A stretch of DNA of 64,000 nt from Arabidopsis thaliana (taxonomy: Eukaryota; Streptophyta; Magnoliopsida; Brassicales; Brassicaceae), in assembly GCF_000001735.4 (NCBI RefSeq), contig NC_003071.7, positions 13,819,151-13,883,150 of the forward strand, written 5' to 3'. Below are positions 33,209 through 44,783 of this stretch, in pieces. The position numbers and the translations under genes were made by a program. Numbering within the stretch: position 1 is the stretch's first letter; each line of letters opens with the position of its first letter. Under the pieces are notes generated by a model. It was not told where the DNA came from. It searched no databases and saw only the letters and a program-made list of their open reading frames with translations.

Positions 33209-34232
33209 CTACTGCCGAAGGAATGGGTAACGGTACCTGACCAGATTCACCTCAAGTAGAAGCACCATCGCCGCCACTGCCAGATTCTCCTGAAGTAGAG
33301 CCGTTGCTGGAATTTTTGGGGTGAGAGCAAAACAGAGTTTGCCTGTTCCAGATCGGAAAGACCAGAGAGGAAAGACGTCTTTTTCCTTAAACGAATTCGA
33401 CTTGTTAGCATCAAGCACATCGTTCCAACCTTTAACAAAGACATAATTCCAGTTTCCCTTCATCTTCCACTTCCTCAACTCAAGCGCATGCTTATTCATC
33501 CGAGGATCCACCAAATTCACAGGCACACCATCGTCACGAATCTTCATGGCATTTTCATGTATGATTCTTGTCTCGTCCTCTGTCAAAAAGTCCGGAGTTT
33601 TCACTTGGTTAAAAGGGACTTGGAGACGTGCTTTACCTTTATCGAGATCAGACTTAAACAATTCCCTCGTTGAGATCAGCTTCGGATTGTAGCCATTCTC
33701 GTTCCTCATAACGTTCAAAAGCCAATCGGGTGGAGTCGTTTGAATTTGGTTGCACCTCTAAAGGACTAACGACTTTGCCTTTCTTGGGACGTCTCTCTTC
33801 CACCTTAACAGAACAACGTTTTTTCTTGGACTGACTGACACAAGATGACATAGACGACTGTGAATCCGGATTAGGGTTTTCTAGTACGGAAGTAATTGAT
33901 CTACGTTCTAAGAGGCTGTCAAGCGGCAACTCTGCGACAACTTCGTACATCAACTCCTGCATATTAACCCGCCCTGAGTTAACCCTAGGTTCCTTCTTTT
34001 TCGATTTGTCTTTCTTAGTCTCGTACTCTAACGACATGACGGGCGGATTCAACAGTTTAAAGCTTTTGTCTTCGTTAGTACCGTACTCTTTGTGCACATC
34101 CCACTGACGTCTCGAAATTTGTTCCACCTCAAAGCGACCAAAGGTTTGGGGCTTCTGAAGAATTTCACGTAATCTCGTCAAACATCTCTGCTTGGAAAAA
34201 CTACGATCATCAGATTTCATCATCTTGATCAA
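33209..34232 (-). pseudogene. B3-domain (DUF313) gene with a frame break
   Basis: Two overlapping reading frames together make one typical DUF313/B3 protein. The first (34232-33654) encodes a charged N-terminal half with Lys/Ser-rich, nuclear-signal-like runs (KKKRCSVKVEERRPKKGK). The second (33718-33209) encodes the C-terminal domain: NGYNPKLISTRELFKSDLDK, RLQVPFNQVKTPDFLTEDE, WKMKGNWNYVFVKGWNDVL, VFPLWSFRSGTGKLCFAL. In the second frame the sequence just before MRNENG reads TTPPDWLLNV, the linker expected in this family, so the frames should be joined near 33715-33750. No plausible intron lies there: the only GT to AG pair leaves about 54 bases. I infer a small insertion or deletion. A working gene with the C-terminal domain alone, starting at 33718, is possible. 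DUF313 members are little-studied plant DNA-binding-like proteins. Confidence 0.65.
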
Positions 34233-34746
34233 GTCTCTTGAAGATACAGAACCGGAAATTATAAAACCTAGAAGGAAACTCGAGTTCTAGCGAAAGAGAA
34301 AAAGGTTAGCTTTGTAGTCAAGGAACGAAGGTATTCAGGTTTTCCTTTTCTTCATAGGGAAATTGATTTTATTTTGCGATTAAATTAATGAGAGTCGGTG
34401 AGATTACAATTTTTACACTCCTGGGCTCTAAATTAAGCCGCCTAATAATTTGTTATCCTTAAAGGACGAACTACCCTTACCCAACAAATGTAACATATGT
34501 TTTCGTTACTCAAAAAATTTCACATGTAAAGAAATACTTGTTCTGTTTCTTATGTTTCCATAATAAAATGAAGTAGTCATGAATACGTTGTTTGATATGG
34601 AAGAAACTAATTTAATAGTTTCGGCTCTTCTGTTATAAGATCATAGTTTAAATGTAAACAGAACATGCCATAATTCTGTTTTTGAGTAACTTTACTTACT
34701 CATTGATCAATTTACAAAAAAAAAATGAAACAGAACAATTTTAATC
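34233..34746. other. intergenic, B3-like promoter and RLP22 3' flank
   Basis: AT-rich; it should contain the promoter of the minus-strand B3-like gene and the RLP22 3' UTR. No further gene is seen. Confidence 0.35.
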
Positions 34747-37062
34747 CTAAGGGTGTCTGATGCCTCTAAGCCTATTCTGACCATTATTCTTGATGAACCA
34801 CCCTGGCTTGTACAAAGCAACAACATGTCCAATTGCCAATCCAAACAACACCCCTGGTCCATACCCTATTGCCGCTGCTCTCCACTCCAATATTTCTTCT
34901 TCTTCTTCTTCGGGCTCTTGTGTCGATGGTGCGTCTTCTCTTAAACAGCTTTCTTCAAGAGGAAGACCACATAACCCTGAATTTCCTTCAAATGAGGATT
35001 TAGGCTGCCCTATGATTTGTGTTCCTTGTGGTATTTTACCAGTGAGTTGATTATCAGAGACATCTATGTACGCTAAATACGATAGTCTTCCGAGTTCTTG
35101 TGGAATTTCCCCCGAGAGTTTGTTCCCTGACAAGTCCAATGACTCGAGCTCTGTCACATTAGCGAAAGACATCGGAATATGTCCAGTGAATGAGTTGTTT
35201 GATAAGTTGAGAGCAATCAATGTTTTCAAAAGACCAATAGATTCTGGAATCTCTCCTTCAAGCTTGTTGCCAGAGAAATCAATGGCGGAGTAGAAAGTAA
35301 GAACCTTGCCTTGCTCCATGTATAGACCTTTGTATTGCAAATCCAAAGTATCTTCATAAACAAACCGATCACTCGAATAGTCTCCCATATATAGCCTCTC
35401 TTCATCATACATCTTGAGAGATTTTACACTCCAATTCGCAAAGTAATTCGTTGGTAAGCTTCCCGTAAATCTGTTATGCGATATTTCAAGTATCTGGAGC
35501 TTGGGAAATGCAAGAGAACTTTGATCATCTGGTGGAGACATAGGACCATGGAAACTGTTTGAACGGAGAGTAAGGACTTTCAAATTGGGCAATGCCTTGA
35601 GCCACAAGGGAAATGAATCATTGATTCTGTTGTGATCCACACTAAGAAACCTTATGAATGAGCAATTCAGGAGAGATCTTGGAAGTTCTCCGGTTAGTTG
35701 ATTGTATCCAACATCAAGTGTCTGCGTCAAAGCACCGCTATAAAACTCGTCTGGAATGTTTCCTTCCAACTTGTTCTTCCGGAGATTCACTATGGTGAAA
35801 TTACCCATACATGGAGGAATTGAGCCAGTGAAGTTGTTGTAGGACAGATCAAGAACATCAAGAGAGGTTCTGTTACAGACCGAGAGAGGAATGTCTCCTG
35901 TGAAACTATTGTTCCAAGCAGACAAGTTGATGATAGAGACCGGTGGATTAGGGAATGATCCTTTGAAAGAGTTTAAAGCAATATCTAGTACTTGGACCGA
36001 TGAGTTGGCTAAAACATGATCCAATGAACCGTTGAAACCGGTGAATGAATTGTTACTAAGATCCAGAGAGACTAAAAGAGGAAGACTCCATATCCAATCA
36101 GGAACGTTTCCTTTGATTCTGTTGCTGGAAAGATCTAAATACCATAACTTCTTTAAGGACTTTAAGAATCTGGGGAATTCACTGATGTTGCATCCAGACA
36201 AGAGCAAGATCTCCATGTTCTTTGGAAAGTCAATGTCTGAATACACACTCGTTAGTGTTAAACTGTTGCCGTGAAGATCAAGGTGTGTCAAAGACTGGAG
36301 AGGAGAGAAAATTGATAAGTCAATTGGGTGGCTTGTGTTTAGGAAAGAGAGGCTTAGATACCTGAGATTAACTAACCTCAAAACAGGATCTATGATCTCT
36401 GTTTCAAAATGGTTATTCCCAAGATTTAAGTTCTCAAGTTTAGACGAAGAATTAGAGATTTCAAATGAGCCAGTGAGATGATTCTCACTTAAATCAAGAT
36501 AAGACAAGAAAGGCATGGTGAAAAAAGAAGAAGGTATGGTTCCAGAGAATTGATTATAAGAAAGGTCTAAAGCTAAAAGCTTGGTTAGATTCTGTACAAG
36601 TGAGGGTAAATCACCGGTGAGCTTGTTGTGGGGAAGATTTAATTGGGTAAGTTTGGTTAGGTTACGTATAGAAGAAGGAACTTGGCCAGTGAAGCCATTA
36701 GAGGATAGAAGCAAGACCTCTAGATTGTTGAGCTGACCAAAAGCAGAGGACAAGGGAGAAGAATCGAAGTTGTTGAAAGAGAGGTTTAGGTAACGGAGAT
36801 GACTTAGCTCAAAGAGGCTACTGTTTGGTCTGAGAGTGCCACGTAAACATCCACCGGGGAGTTCTAGAACCGTGACCGCACCGGTCGTGTTATCGCAGAC
36901 CACACCGCTAAAGAAGTTGGTGTCATTTCTGCAGATGCTAGAGAACGCAAACTCGTTTTTGAAACGTTTAATGGTTTCGGTTTGGTCTGGACGACATCGG
37001 AGAGCAGCGATGCAGTAGAGGATGGACACGAGAGAAAGTAAACGCAAACGCAAATTTGACAT
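34747..37062 (-). CDS. RLP22: Receptor-like protein with extracellular LRRs
   Basis: An intronless gene of 771 aa. Layout: signal peptide (residues 1-22), Cys-containing cap ([18 protein letters not shown] and [17 protein letters not shown]), then about 20-25 LRRs of the plant extracellular type (consensus L..LDLS.N..TG.IP). A non-LRR island of about 50 residues lies around 525-580 ([20 protein letters not shown] to [14 protein letters not shown]), before the last four LRRs. Then come the capping motif [14 protein letters not shown], an acidic spacer ([11 protein letters not shown]), one membrane helix with GxxxG spacing ([20 protein letters not shown]), and a short basic tail without kinase. 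RLPs of this build signal through the kinase SOBIR1 and co-receptor BAK1 at the plasma membrane. The ligand of this one is unknown to me. It resembles RLP23 3.7 kb away. I recall it as At2g32660. Confidence 0.92.
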   Translation of the reverse strand: MSNLRLRLLSLVSILYCIAALRCRPDQTETIKRFKNEFAFSSICRNDTNFFSGVVCDNTTGAVTVLELPGGCLRGTLRPNSSLFELSHLRYLNLSFNNFDSSPLSSAFGQLNNLEVLLLSSNGFTGQVPSSIRNLTKLTQLNLPHNKLTGDLPSLVQNLTKLLALDLSYNQFSGTIPSSFFTMPFLSYLDLSENHLTGSFEISNSSSKLENLNLGNNHFETEIIDPVLRLVNLRYLSLSFLNTSHPIDLSIFSPLQSLTHLDLHGNSLTLTSVYSDIDFPKNMEILLLSGCNISEFPRFLKSLKKLWYLDLSSNRIKGNVPDWIWSLPLLVSLDLSNNSFTGFNGSLDHVLANSSVQVLDIALNSFKGSFPNPPVSIINLSAWNNSFTGDIPLSVCNRTSLDVLDLSYNNFTGSIPPCMGNFTIVNLRKNKLEGNIPDEFYSGALTQTLDVGYNQLTGELPRSLLNCSFIRFLSVDHNRINDSFPLWLKALPNLKVLTLRSNSFHGPMSPPDDQSSLAFPKLQILEISHNRFTGSLPTNYFANWSVKSLKMYDEERLYMGDYSSDRFVYEDTLDLQYKGLYMEQGKVLTFYSAIDFSGNKLEGEIPESIGLLKTLIALNLSNNSFTGHIPMSFANVTELESLDLSGNKLSGEIPQELGRLSYLAYIDVSDNQLTGKIPQGTQIIGQPKSSFEGNSGLCGLPLEESCLREDAPSTQEPEEEEEEILEWRAAAIGYGPGVLFGLAIGHVVALYKPGWFIKNNGQNRLRGIRHP

Positions 37063-38790
37063 TTGGATGGATAAGTGTGAAAATTTTTAGAATATTGCAA
37101 TGGATATTTTGCTTTCGCATGTGAATCATCAATTCCTTGTGGCTTTGTTATATAGTCACACAAGTTGTAAAGAATGACGGCTTTCGCGTGGCTTGAGTTC
37201 TTGAAACTCAAAAAAGTCATACAAAACAAAACTTAAGAAAGAAAAAAAAAGAGACATGGGCTTATATTTCTTTACGCGGTCCCTGGATTCGAGAATTAAA
37301 TAATGTAATTTCTGTCTTTCTTGGTGTCTTTGTTCAGACTAAATTGTGATATAGTGAGCATAGCAAATGAAGTAATGGAAATTTGAATATAGCATTAGCA
37401 GGAACGTTTCCACATAACTAGTTGCATATTTCAATGCAAAGAAAAGAAACATGTTATTTAAGAATATAACAAGAGGATGTATGAGTTATGTGGGTAAAAT
37501 TGAAGTTTTTTGCTATTTTGGAAAACTTTACTATTTTTATTTAAATTTAAAGAGATAAATGATAGGGTAACGTACTAACATGATTTTGTATCATGTGGAC
37601 ATTTAAATTGTCTTTATAGGATGCTACGAAAATTTCACGTGGCTTGACTTCTTAAAACTCTCATAAGTTTTCATGACAGATTGCGTGGCAGTTTTTCTTT
37701 TCACTTAAAAAAATGATTTTATTATAATTCGATAGAAGAATACAAAGATATGTGATACGGTTTTGGACCTTTTGGTACACGATGAAAGTTATACTTATAT
37801 TTTGTACTACACATATTATTAAAAAAAACTTACATTTCTTTCGATGACGTAGCTTGAATCATTTAATTTATTTTCCTTTTTGATCTTTAGTTTCAACTGA
37901 AGTGTTACACAGTCAGCGATTGACATTTTTTCTGGTCAACATATGATACATTCCCACGTACGTAACTAGTTGCAAAGGGAGTATATGCCATACCTTTAAA
38001 CATCTCCTCTTGATGGAAAAAAAAAAAAAACATCTCCCCTTAGTCATTAGGTCCATTCTATCTTCCACGATTAATGACTGATCCTTTTAAGAAGATTAGT
38101 TATTCGATTACTTTTTGTATAACTTAATTATTGTTCACCTAATCTCATATACCGGCCCTAATCTTATAACTTAATTATTGTTCACCTAATCTTACAAGTA
38201 TATATAAAGCAACTTTTTTGTTATTCAGTCGACTTTTAGATTGCTAATTTGTGAGATAGCTGTGTAGCTTCTCTCTTCCAATGTACCTCAAATCACAAAC
38301 GTTCATTAGAGGTAGAAACAGTAATGGTCAAATATAAATGTATCAACCATGATCACAGACCTATTGGCTAATGGCATGCAATGGTCAACTATTTTTTAAC
38401 ACCATTTTGACCTCCATCTCCATGGTTCATAGATTTTGCTTCTATAGAAACAAACAAAAGATGAATAGTACTACTATAGTTGACGCAAACTATTATTTTT
38501 TTTAATAAGAAACAAATCCGCAGATAGAGTTCATACTATTAGAAATAATTTGGTCTTAGTCAAAATCATAAATTCAAACTTTAAGCATCCACACTGCTAT
38601 ATATGGTTACATATAAACAAATAGCGAAAAATTTCTGATTGTTTCATATTTAACAACCTTAAAATTCATGAACCATTATTCCGAAACTGGTACTTTTAGA
38701 AAACAGAAACATTAAATAGTTAAAGTAATTAACTAGAATTAAATAACGCAATTAATTTTTGAAAAAAAAACGTTGATAGAAAGGAGAAAA
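37063..38790. other. intergenic, RLP22 and VAMP725 promoters
   Basis: A long AT-rich interval between divergent genes. It contains a near-perfect 28-base direct repeat (38119-38191, two copies about 46 bases apart). The left end holds the RLP22 promoter and the right end that of VAMP725. No gene or RNA is recognised. Confidence 0.4.
38119..38191 (+). repeat. short direct repeat
   Basis: TATAACTTAATTATTGTTCA and the following CCTAATCT occur twice, starting near 38119 and 38165. Between them lies CATATACCGGCCCTAATC. Confidence 0.7.
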
Positions 38791-38985
38791 ATGGATCGCA
38801 GCGTCGTCCCTATATCTCTCGCTCCCTTTCAATTTCTCCTTGTATTTTGGATCTTTCTTACTTCCGTACACACAAACCCAAACAAACAACAAAAAACTGT
38901 TGTCTCTCTCTCTCTTTGGTGGAATTCAAAAAATCGAATTCGTGGTTGCGTTTGGTTTTTCTTCCTTCTTCGGGTCACGAGAACA

Positions 38986-40196
38986 ATGGGACAACAAAAT
39001 TTGATCTACAGCTTCGTCGCTCGTGGTACGGTGATTCTCGTCGAGTATACAGAATTCAAAGGAAATTTCACTGCCGTCGCTGCACAGTGTCTCCAAAAGC
39101 TTCCTTCTTCGAATAACAAGTTTACATACAATTGCGACGGACACACGTTCAATTACCTCGTCGAGAATGGCTTCAGTGAGTCTCTTCTTCTCGATCTCTA
39201 TATATGATTCTCTCTAAGCTTGAAACTCGCGTTACAATAAGTTTCGGTTTAATCAATGTCTATCTTGATCTCTATTTTTTTTTTTTGCAATGATGGAATT
39301 CAGAAGTTGCATTGCTATATCTACTTTTGGCAATGAAGTAATAATTGCTTTGATGGATCTGATAAAATTGTTGTTATGCAGCGTATTGTGTTGTTGCTGT
39401 TGAATCTGTTGGGAGGCAGATTCCTATGGCTTTCTTGGAGAGAGTTAAGGAAGATTTCAACAAGAGATATGGTGGTGGTAAGGCTACCACTGCTCAAGCC
39501 AACAGCTTAAACAGAGAGTTTGGGTACTATAAGCTCTGCCATTAGAATGAGAAAACAAAAATTTCTACGTTAAATTTCTGTGGATATGATTTAAACTTTG
39601 GTTGTACCACAGGTCGAAACTGAAGGAGCACATGCAGTACTGTGTGGATCATCCTGACGAGATTAGCAAACTTGCCAAAGTTAAGGCTCAGGTTACTGAG
39701 GTGAAGGGTGTTATGATGGAGAACATTGAGAAGGTCTGAATTGTATATCCATGCCAATCTCACAATTCTGTGTCGTTAATTTGAGTATATTTGTCATATC
39801 TGGCTTGAACTTTCTATGCCCTTAACGAAACTGAATGAGTTTCATGTAATTCATTCTTTGGCAGGTCCTTGACCGTGGTGAGAAAATTGAGCTTCTAGTT
39901 GACAAAACTGAGAACCTTCGTTCACAGGTTTACTACTTACCTTTTCACTCATATTTGTCTGAATATTATACGTGTATACATATAAGCGCATAAGCATGAA
40001 ATGGCTTTCCAGTTTTCAGACTTTTATATTCCAATTCAAATATCTACAGGCACAAGATTTCAGAACACAAGGAACAAAAATAAGAAGAAAGATGTGGTTT
40101 GAAAACATGAAGATTAAGCTCATAGTCCTCGGTATCATCATTACCTTGATTCTCATCATCATCCTCTCTGTTTGCGGGGGATTCAAGTGTACCTAA
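38986..40196 (+). CDS. VAMP725: Vesicle-associated membrane protein, R-SNARE (VAMP72 type)
   Basis: Five exons (38986-39175, 39382-39523, 39613-39733, 39865-39927, 40050-40196) give 220 aa, the usual VAMP72 length. Residues 1-110 form the longin domain ([24 protein letters not shown]). The R-SNARE motif follows ([20 protein letters not shown], with the zero-layer Arg in [18 protein letters not shown]). A C-terminal membrane anchor is [24 protein letters not shown]72 proteins act on secretory or endocytic vesicles by pairing with plasma-membrane Q-SNAREs. The frame stays open upstream: ATGs at 38791 and 38773 would add 65 or 71 residues. The 285-aa form is, as I recall, the database model. I prefer 38986 because [14 protein letters not shown] is the conserved family start. 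I recall it as At2g32670. Confidence 0.92.
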
Positions 40197-40791
40197 AACT
40201 TGAAAGAATAAGAAGAATACGTTGCGAGATTACCAGCCCCATATTGCTCTACTAAGCTCATTGGAACTTCTCCCGGTATATGCCCTTCTTTTTCTTCCTG
40301 TGTTCGAGGTCACTCTTTACATATATACTTTTCCATTTGATTTTGTTAGGAACGAAATATGATAACTTAGTTCTGAGAAATGATACTTTTAGGGTATGCT
40401 TGTCTGAAATAGATGTAAGCTGCTGGGGTTTGCTTATATAGAAATTAGGTCTTTCTGCTCTCATGGTGATGATATGTTTTCTGTAATCTAAAATCTAATG
40501 TTGAGTTTTTGCTGTTTTCTTCAATCTCTTTACTTTTTATTTTTTCCTCTTGTTGATGCTAACCAAATGAATGAAACCATGATCCCTCTGTTACAGTTTT
40601 TTTGTATTGTCCTAATGTGTGAAATCAAACTAATTCAGTATAGACCCCAATTTTATCCTCATTTGCCCGCCTCTGCTGTTTTTCTCATTAGAAAAAGCTG
40701 AGATGTATATTATGACTCCAGAGAATGCTTCAATACAAGACCAACAACTACTTGACAGACATTGAGGGATCAAACTCAAACTAAAACAGTC
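40197..40791. other. convergent 3' flanks of VAMP725 and RLP23
   Basis: Both 3' UTRs lie here. No other gene; the open frames are AT-rich and unsupported. Confidence 0.35.
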
Positions 40792-40927
40792 CTAACGCTT
40801 TCTGCGTTTATTCAGACCAATTATCTTGACAAGCCACTCCGGTTTGTATGAAGCAATAACTTGTGCTATTGCCAATCCAAGCAATAATCCAGATCCATAC
40901 CCTATTGCCACTGCTCTCCCGTTCAAC

Positions 40928-40958
<31 letters not shown>

Positions 40959-43464
40959 CTTCTTCTTTGTCTTCTTGCTTTTGGTGATACATCGGAGGTG
41001 CACCAGTGCCGAAGCAACTTTCCTTGAGAGGAAGACCACAAAGCCCTGCATTCCCTTCGAAGGAAGATTTAGATTGCCCAGTAATCTGTGTTCCTTGTGG
41101 TATTTCACCCGTGAGTTGGTTGTGAGACACGTTGATGTACGCCAAAAACGAAATGCTCCCTAGTCCATTAGGAATAGTCCCCGAGAGTTGGTTTCTTGAC
41201 ATGTCTAGTGACTCGAGATTCTCAAGATTGGCCATAGACAGGGGAATATGGCCTGTGAAGGCGTTGTTTGATATATTGACTGCAATCAGTGCCTTCAAGA
41301 GACCAATAGATTCAGGAATCTGTCCTTCGAGTCTATTTCCAGAAAAATCAATGGCGGCGTAGGAAGTGAGGGCCTTAGCTTGCTCCATGTGTAGACCTTT
41401 GTATTGCAAATCTAAAGCATCTGTATAACCATAGCCGCCTTCGTCGAACAGCTTCTCCTCGTATACCATATATAAACCCCCATCTTGATTCATCGTGCGT
41501 GATGATGCTTTCCAGTTCACAAAGTAGTTTGGTGGCAAGCTTCCTGTAAACTTATTGTCAGATATTTCAAATATCCGCAGCTCTGGAAACCCGAGAGGAC
41601 CTTGATGCGGAGGAGATATAGGACCATAAAATCTGTTTGAGCGAAGAGTAAGGACTTGCAAATTCGGTAAAGCTTTGAGCCAGAACGGAAACGTATCTTC
41701 AATTCTGTTGTTTATAACGCTTAGAAACTTTAGCGATGAGCAGTTTACAAAAGACCTTGGAAGCTTCCCTGTTAATCGGTTATGGCTAACATCGAGTGTC
41801 CGTAAAGAGGCACCATCACAGAGCGCGTCAGGGATACTTCCTTCCAGGTTGTTGTTCCGGAGATACACAAGTTCCAAATTACGCAAACATGGAGGAATGG
41901 GACCAGTGAAGTTGTTGTAGGATAGATCAATAGCAGCGAGAGAGCTTCGGTTGCAGATTGAAAGAGGTATCTCACTTGTGAAACTATTACTAGCCACACC
42001 GAAGCCTTTGATAGAGAGTGGTAGATCAGGAAGTGCTCCTTCAAAATTGTTTGAATCCAAATATAATAGCAGCACTGATGAATTTACTAAAATCTCCGCC
42101 GAACCTTGGAAACCTGTGAAATAATTATTTCCAAGAGTTACTGACTGTAGAAGAGGTAGGCTCCATAACCACTCAGGGATCTTCCCTTTCATTCTGTTGT
42201 TGGATATGTCTATATACACCAACTCCTTGAGGGTCTTTAAGATGTTGGGGAACTCGTTGATGTCACAGTGCCTCAAGGTCAACATTTCCAGGGTCAACGG
42301 GATGTATGAATCTGAACTTAAACTGGCCGAAGATATACTGTTTCCAGAAAGATCCAGAGACCGCAAAGATTTGAGGGAGGAGAAGAGTTTTAAGTCTATT
42401 GGGTAGCTTGTGTTTAGGAAAGAAAGGTCAAGATGCTTGAGGTTGATGAGCTTTGAGATAGGCTCTAGGATTTGTCCTTCAAAATGGTTAGACCCGAGAT
42501 ACATGATTTCGAGCCTAGATGAGGTAGAGGAGTTTGAAACTTCAACAGAACCAGCAAGATTGTTTTCACGTAGAGCAAGATGTGCTAAGAAAGGCAGAGT
42601 GAGGAGAGAAGAAGGGATGACTCCAAAGAACTTATTATATGAAAGGTCTAATTCGTAGAGGTTGGTTAGATTCTGTACAAGTGGGAAACTACTAGTGAGC
42701 TTGTTTTGGTCAAGGTACAACTTAGTTAACCGGGTCAGGTTACTAATTGTGGAAGGAACTTGACCAGAAAAGCCATTAGAGGAAAGAATCAAGTTCTCTA
42801 ATCTATGGAGATTGCCAAATTTGGAAGGGAGTGAGGAACTAAAGTTGTTAAAAGCGAGATTAAGGTAACGTAGCTGGTGCAACTCAAAGAGGCTACTGTT
42901 TGGATTCAGAGTTCCGGAGAAGTGATTATATGAAAGGTCTAAAACAATGAGCTTTCTTAGACCCCGGACAAGTGGGAAACTACCAGTGAGCTTGTTATAA
43001 GAAAGGTCTAATTGAGCAAGCATTGTTAGGTTACTGAATGAGGAAGGAACTTGGCCGAGGAAGCCATTAGAGGAAAGAAACAAGCCCTCTAATCTTTTGA
43101 GATTTCCAAACCCGGAAGGGAGTGAAGAGGAGGTTAAGTTGTTGTTTTGGAGATCAACGTAACGGAGTTGATGAAACCCGAAGAGGCTACTGTTGGACTT
43201 CAAAGTTCCACTGAGACACTTCCTTAGTTGTAGCACTGCGACCGCACCCGTCGAGTTATCGCACCAGACTCCATTAAAGGTGTCACTGTTGTTGCAACCG
43301 CGGGTGTCAAACTCGTTCGTGAACTTCGTGAAGGCTTGAATCTGGTGGGGACGACAGGCCACAATACCAGTAAAATGAAAATTTAAAGTAAAAATACTTG
43401 AATGGCAGACACAACAGAGTAAAAACAGAGAAAGAAAATGCAAATGCAAAAGCGCCTTTGACAT
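40792..43464 (-). CDS. RLP23: Receptor-like protein 23, NLP pattern receptor
   Basis: An intronless gene of 890 aa. Layout: signal peptide ([20 protein letters not shown]), Cys cap ([21 protein letters not shown] and [16 protein letters not shown]), about 27 LRRs, an island around residues 650-705 ([17 protein letters not shown] to [14 protein letters not shown]), final LRRs, and [15 protein letters not shown] spacer with 12 glutamates follows, then a membrane helix with GxxxG spacing ([20 protein letters not shown]) and a short basic tail (LNKRRKR). RLP23 is known to bind the conserved nlp20 peptide of microbial NLP proteins at the plasma membrane, to associate with SOBIR1, and to recruit BAK1; that function is recalled from the literature. 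An upstream in-frame ATG at 43557 would add 31 residues; I chose 43464 because a signal peptide starts there. I recall it as At2g32680. Confidence 0.93.
40929..40967 (+). repeat. (CTT)13 trinucleotide repeat in RLP23
   Basis: On the coding strand this is a GAA run encoding 12 glutamates just outside the RLP23 membrane helix. Pure codon use suggests slippage. RLP22 has a shorter, mixed acidic run at the same place. Confidence 0.9.
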
Positions 43465-44783
43465 GGTTGTCTTGAAATATCTTTTAGAAGAATGATTTTG
43501 GATTAAGAAATGTGAGAGAGAAGAAGGGTATAAATACAGATATGTGGTTTTGCACAATTTGACTCAGAAAATGTTAAAGCTATACGTGAAGTCTTTTGTA
43601 TTCGGGCTAGAACAAAAGTATGGTCAAGCAGCTAAGGGCCACTCAAATCATGAAGTGATTTCTACGTTACTTAAAATCCCTTAACGTATAACTTGGGATT
43701 GGAATCACATGCATCCGTTGATAATTTCTCTTCTCACATATGTTCAGAATTACAGATATAAACGTAGCATAACGACAGACACATTGGATACGTTTGTCGA
43801 TTCGAGAGGTTAGTAGCCCTTAGTGGTTTCGAAAGAAGAAAACAAAATAGAATGTGAAGTCTTTGTATTCGGACTCAAAGAAAAGTATGTAATCCACGTT
43901 AGTTGAAATTTCTTACGTATAGCTTGGAATCGGAATTAAATCAGTTTGAAAATTCTCACATGTGTTCAAAATTACAGAAATAAACTTAACATACGGACAA
44001 ACACATTAGATACGTTTGTCAGCTTGTAGATTGTTCATCTTCAAAGTGATGTGGCAAAGTGACCACGTTGCATTTTAGGAGATCGCTAAACCGAACAAGA
44101 AATATTATGCTAAGCAAAGGACATGATCGAGAAGATGGTTATTTTTCAGATTTCTTTATGCTCCAGAATTAATGAATTTAATTTAGCTAGAGTAGCACTA
44201 CAAGTCTATAACTTAGATTACTCATAACTTTAAAGTTTTTTTATGTGAGATAAGAGTTTGCTGTATATATGTCTCAAAAGTTTGCAATTGTTGAGACTAA
44301 ATTTGGGATAAGACATACTCATGTAATACTTTTTGAACTTAGATTAGTACAAAATTTTACAGTGATCACTATCAATGCATGTAATATTAAGTTTGGTGTT
44401 TTAAAAGTTTCCAAAAGATAAATAAATATCATATTACTTTACTAATTATTTACATAGTGTATCTACTCATAAAATTCACCTAACCGAATTCATTTTAGCA
44501 AGTGTTGTAAGATCATATGGAAAGATGAGTGAACATGTATATAAAACATAAACACAACCACTCAATAACTGTTGGCAAAAGTAAAATAACCATTTTATTA
44601 ACCACACTTGAAACCGACCAAAGCCGAACATATGGAATCAGCATACAATGCGACTCAAAATAAAAATAACGACATACACAATTGCTAATGTATCATTTTA
44701 TTGCAATAATTAATTTATCATTTTCCATTTAATTAAATAATATAACAACGTTACGAATGCATGAGCATGAGCCTCACCACTCA
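43465..44783. other. RLP23 promoter region and GRP23 3' flank
   Basis: It contains the RLP23 5' region (a TATTTATA-like element on the minus strand near 43530), a tandem duplication at 43585-44022, and AT-rich sequence up to the GRP23 stop. No gene is seen. Confidence 0.4.
43585..44022. repeat. imperfect tandem duplication upstream of RLP23
   Basis: Two diverged copies, about 43585-43800 and 43853-44022, share ordered blocks: GTGAAGTCTT(TT)GTATTCGG, AAAAGTATG, ACGTTA then CTT(A)ACGTATA, CTTGG(G)AT, TTCTCACAT, TGTTCA(G/A)AATTACAGA, AACACATT or GACACATT, and GATACGTTTGTC. The second copy is shorter by about 45 bases. Confidence 0.7.

Noticed and set aside
38773..38985. Calling the VAMP725 start at 38773 or 38791
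   Set aside because: The conserved family begins at [14 protein letters not shown]; the extension is kept as a finding because the sequence alone cannot exclude it.
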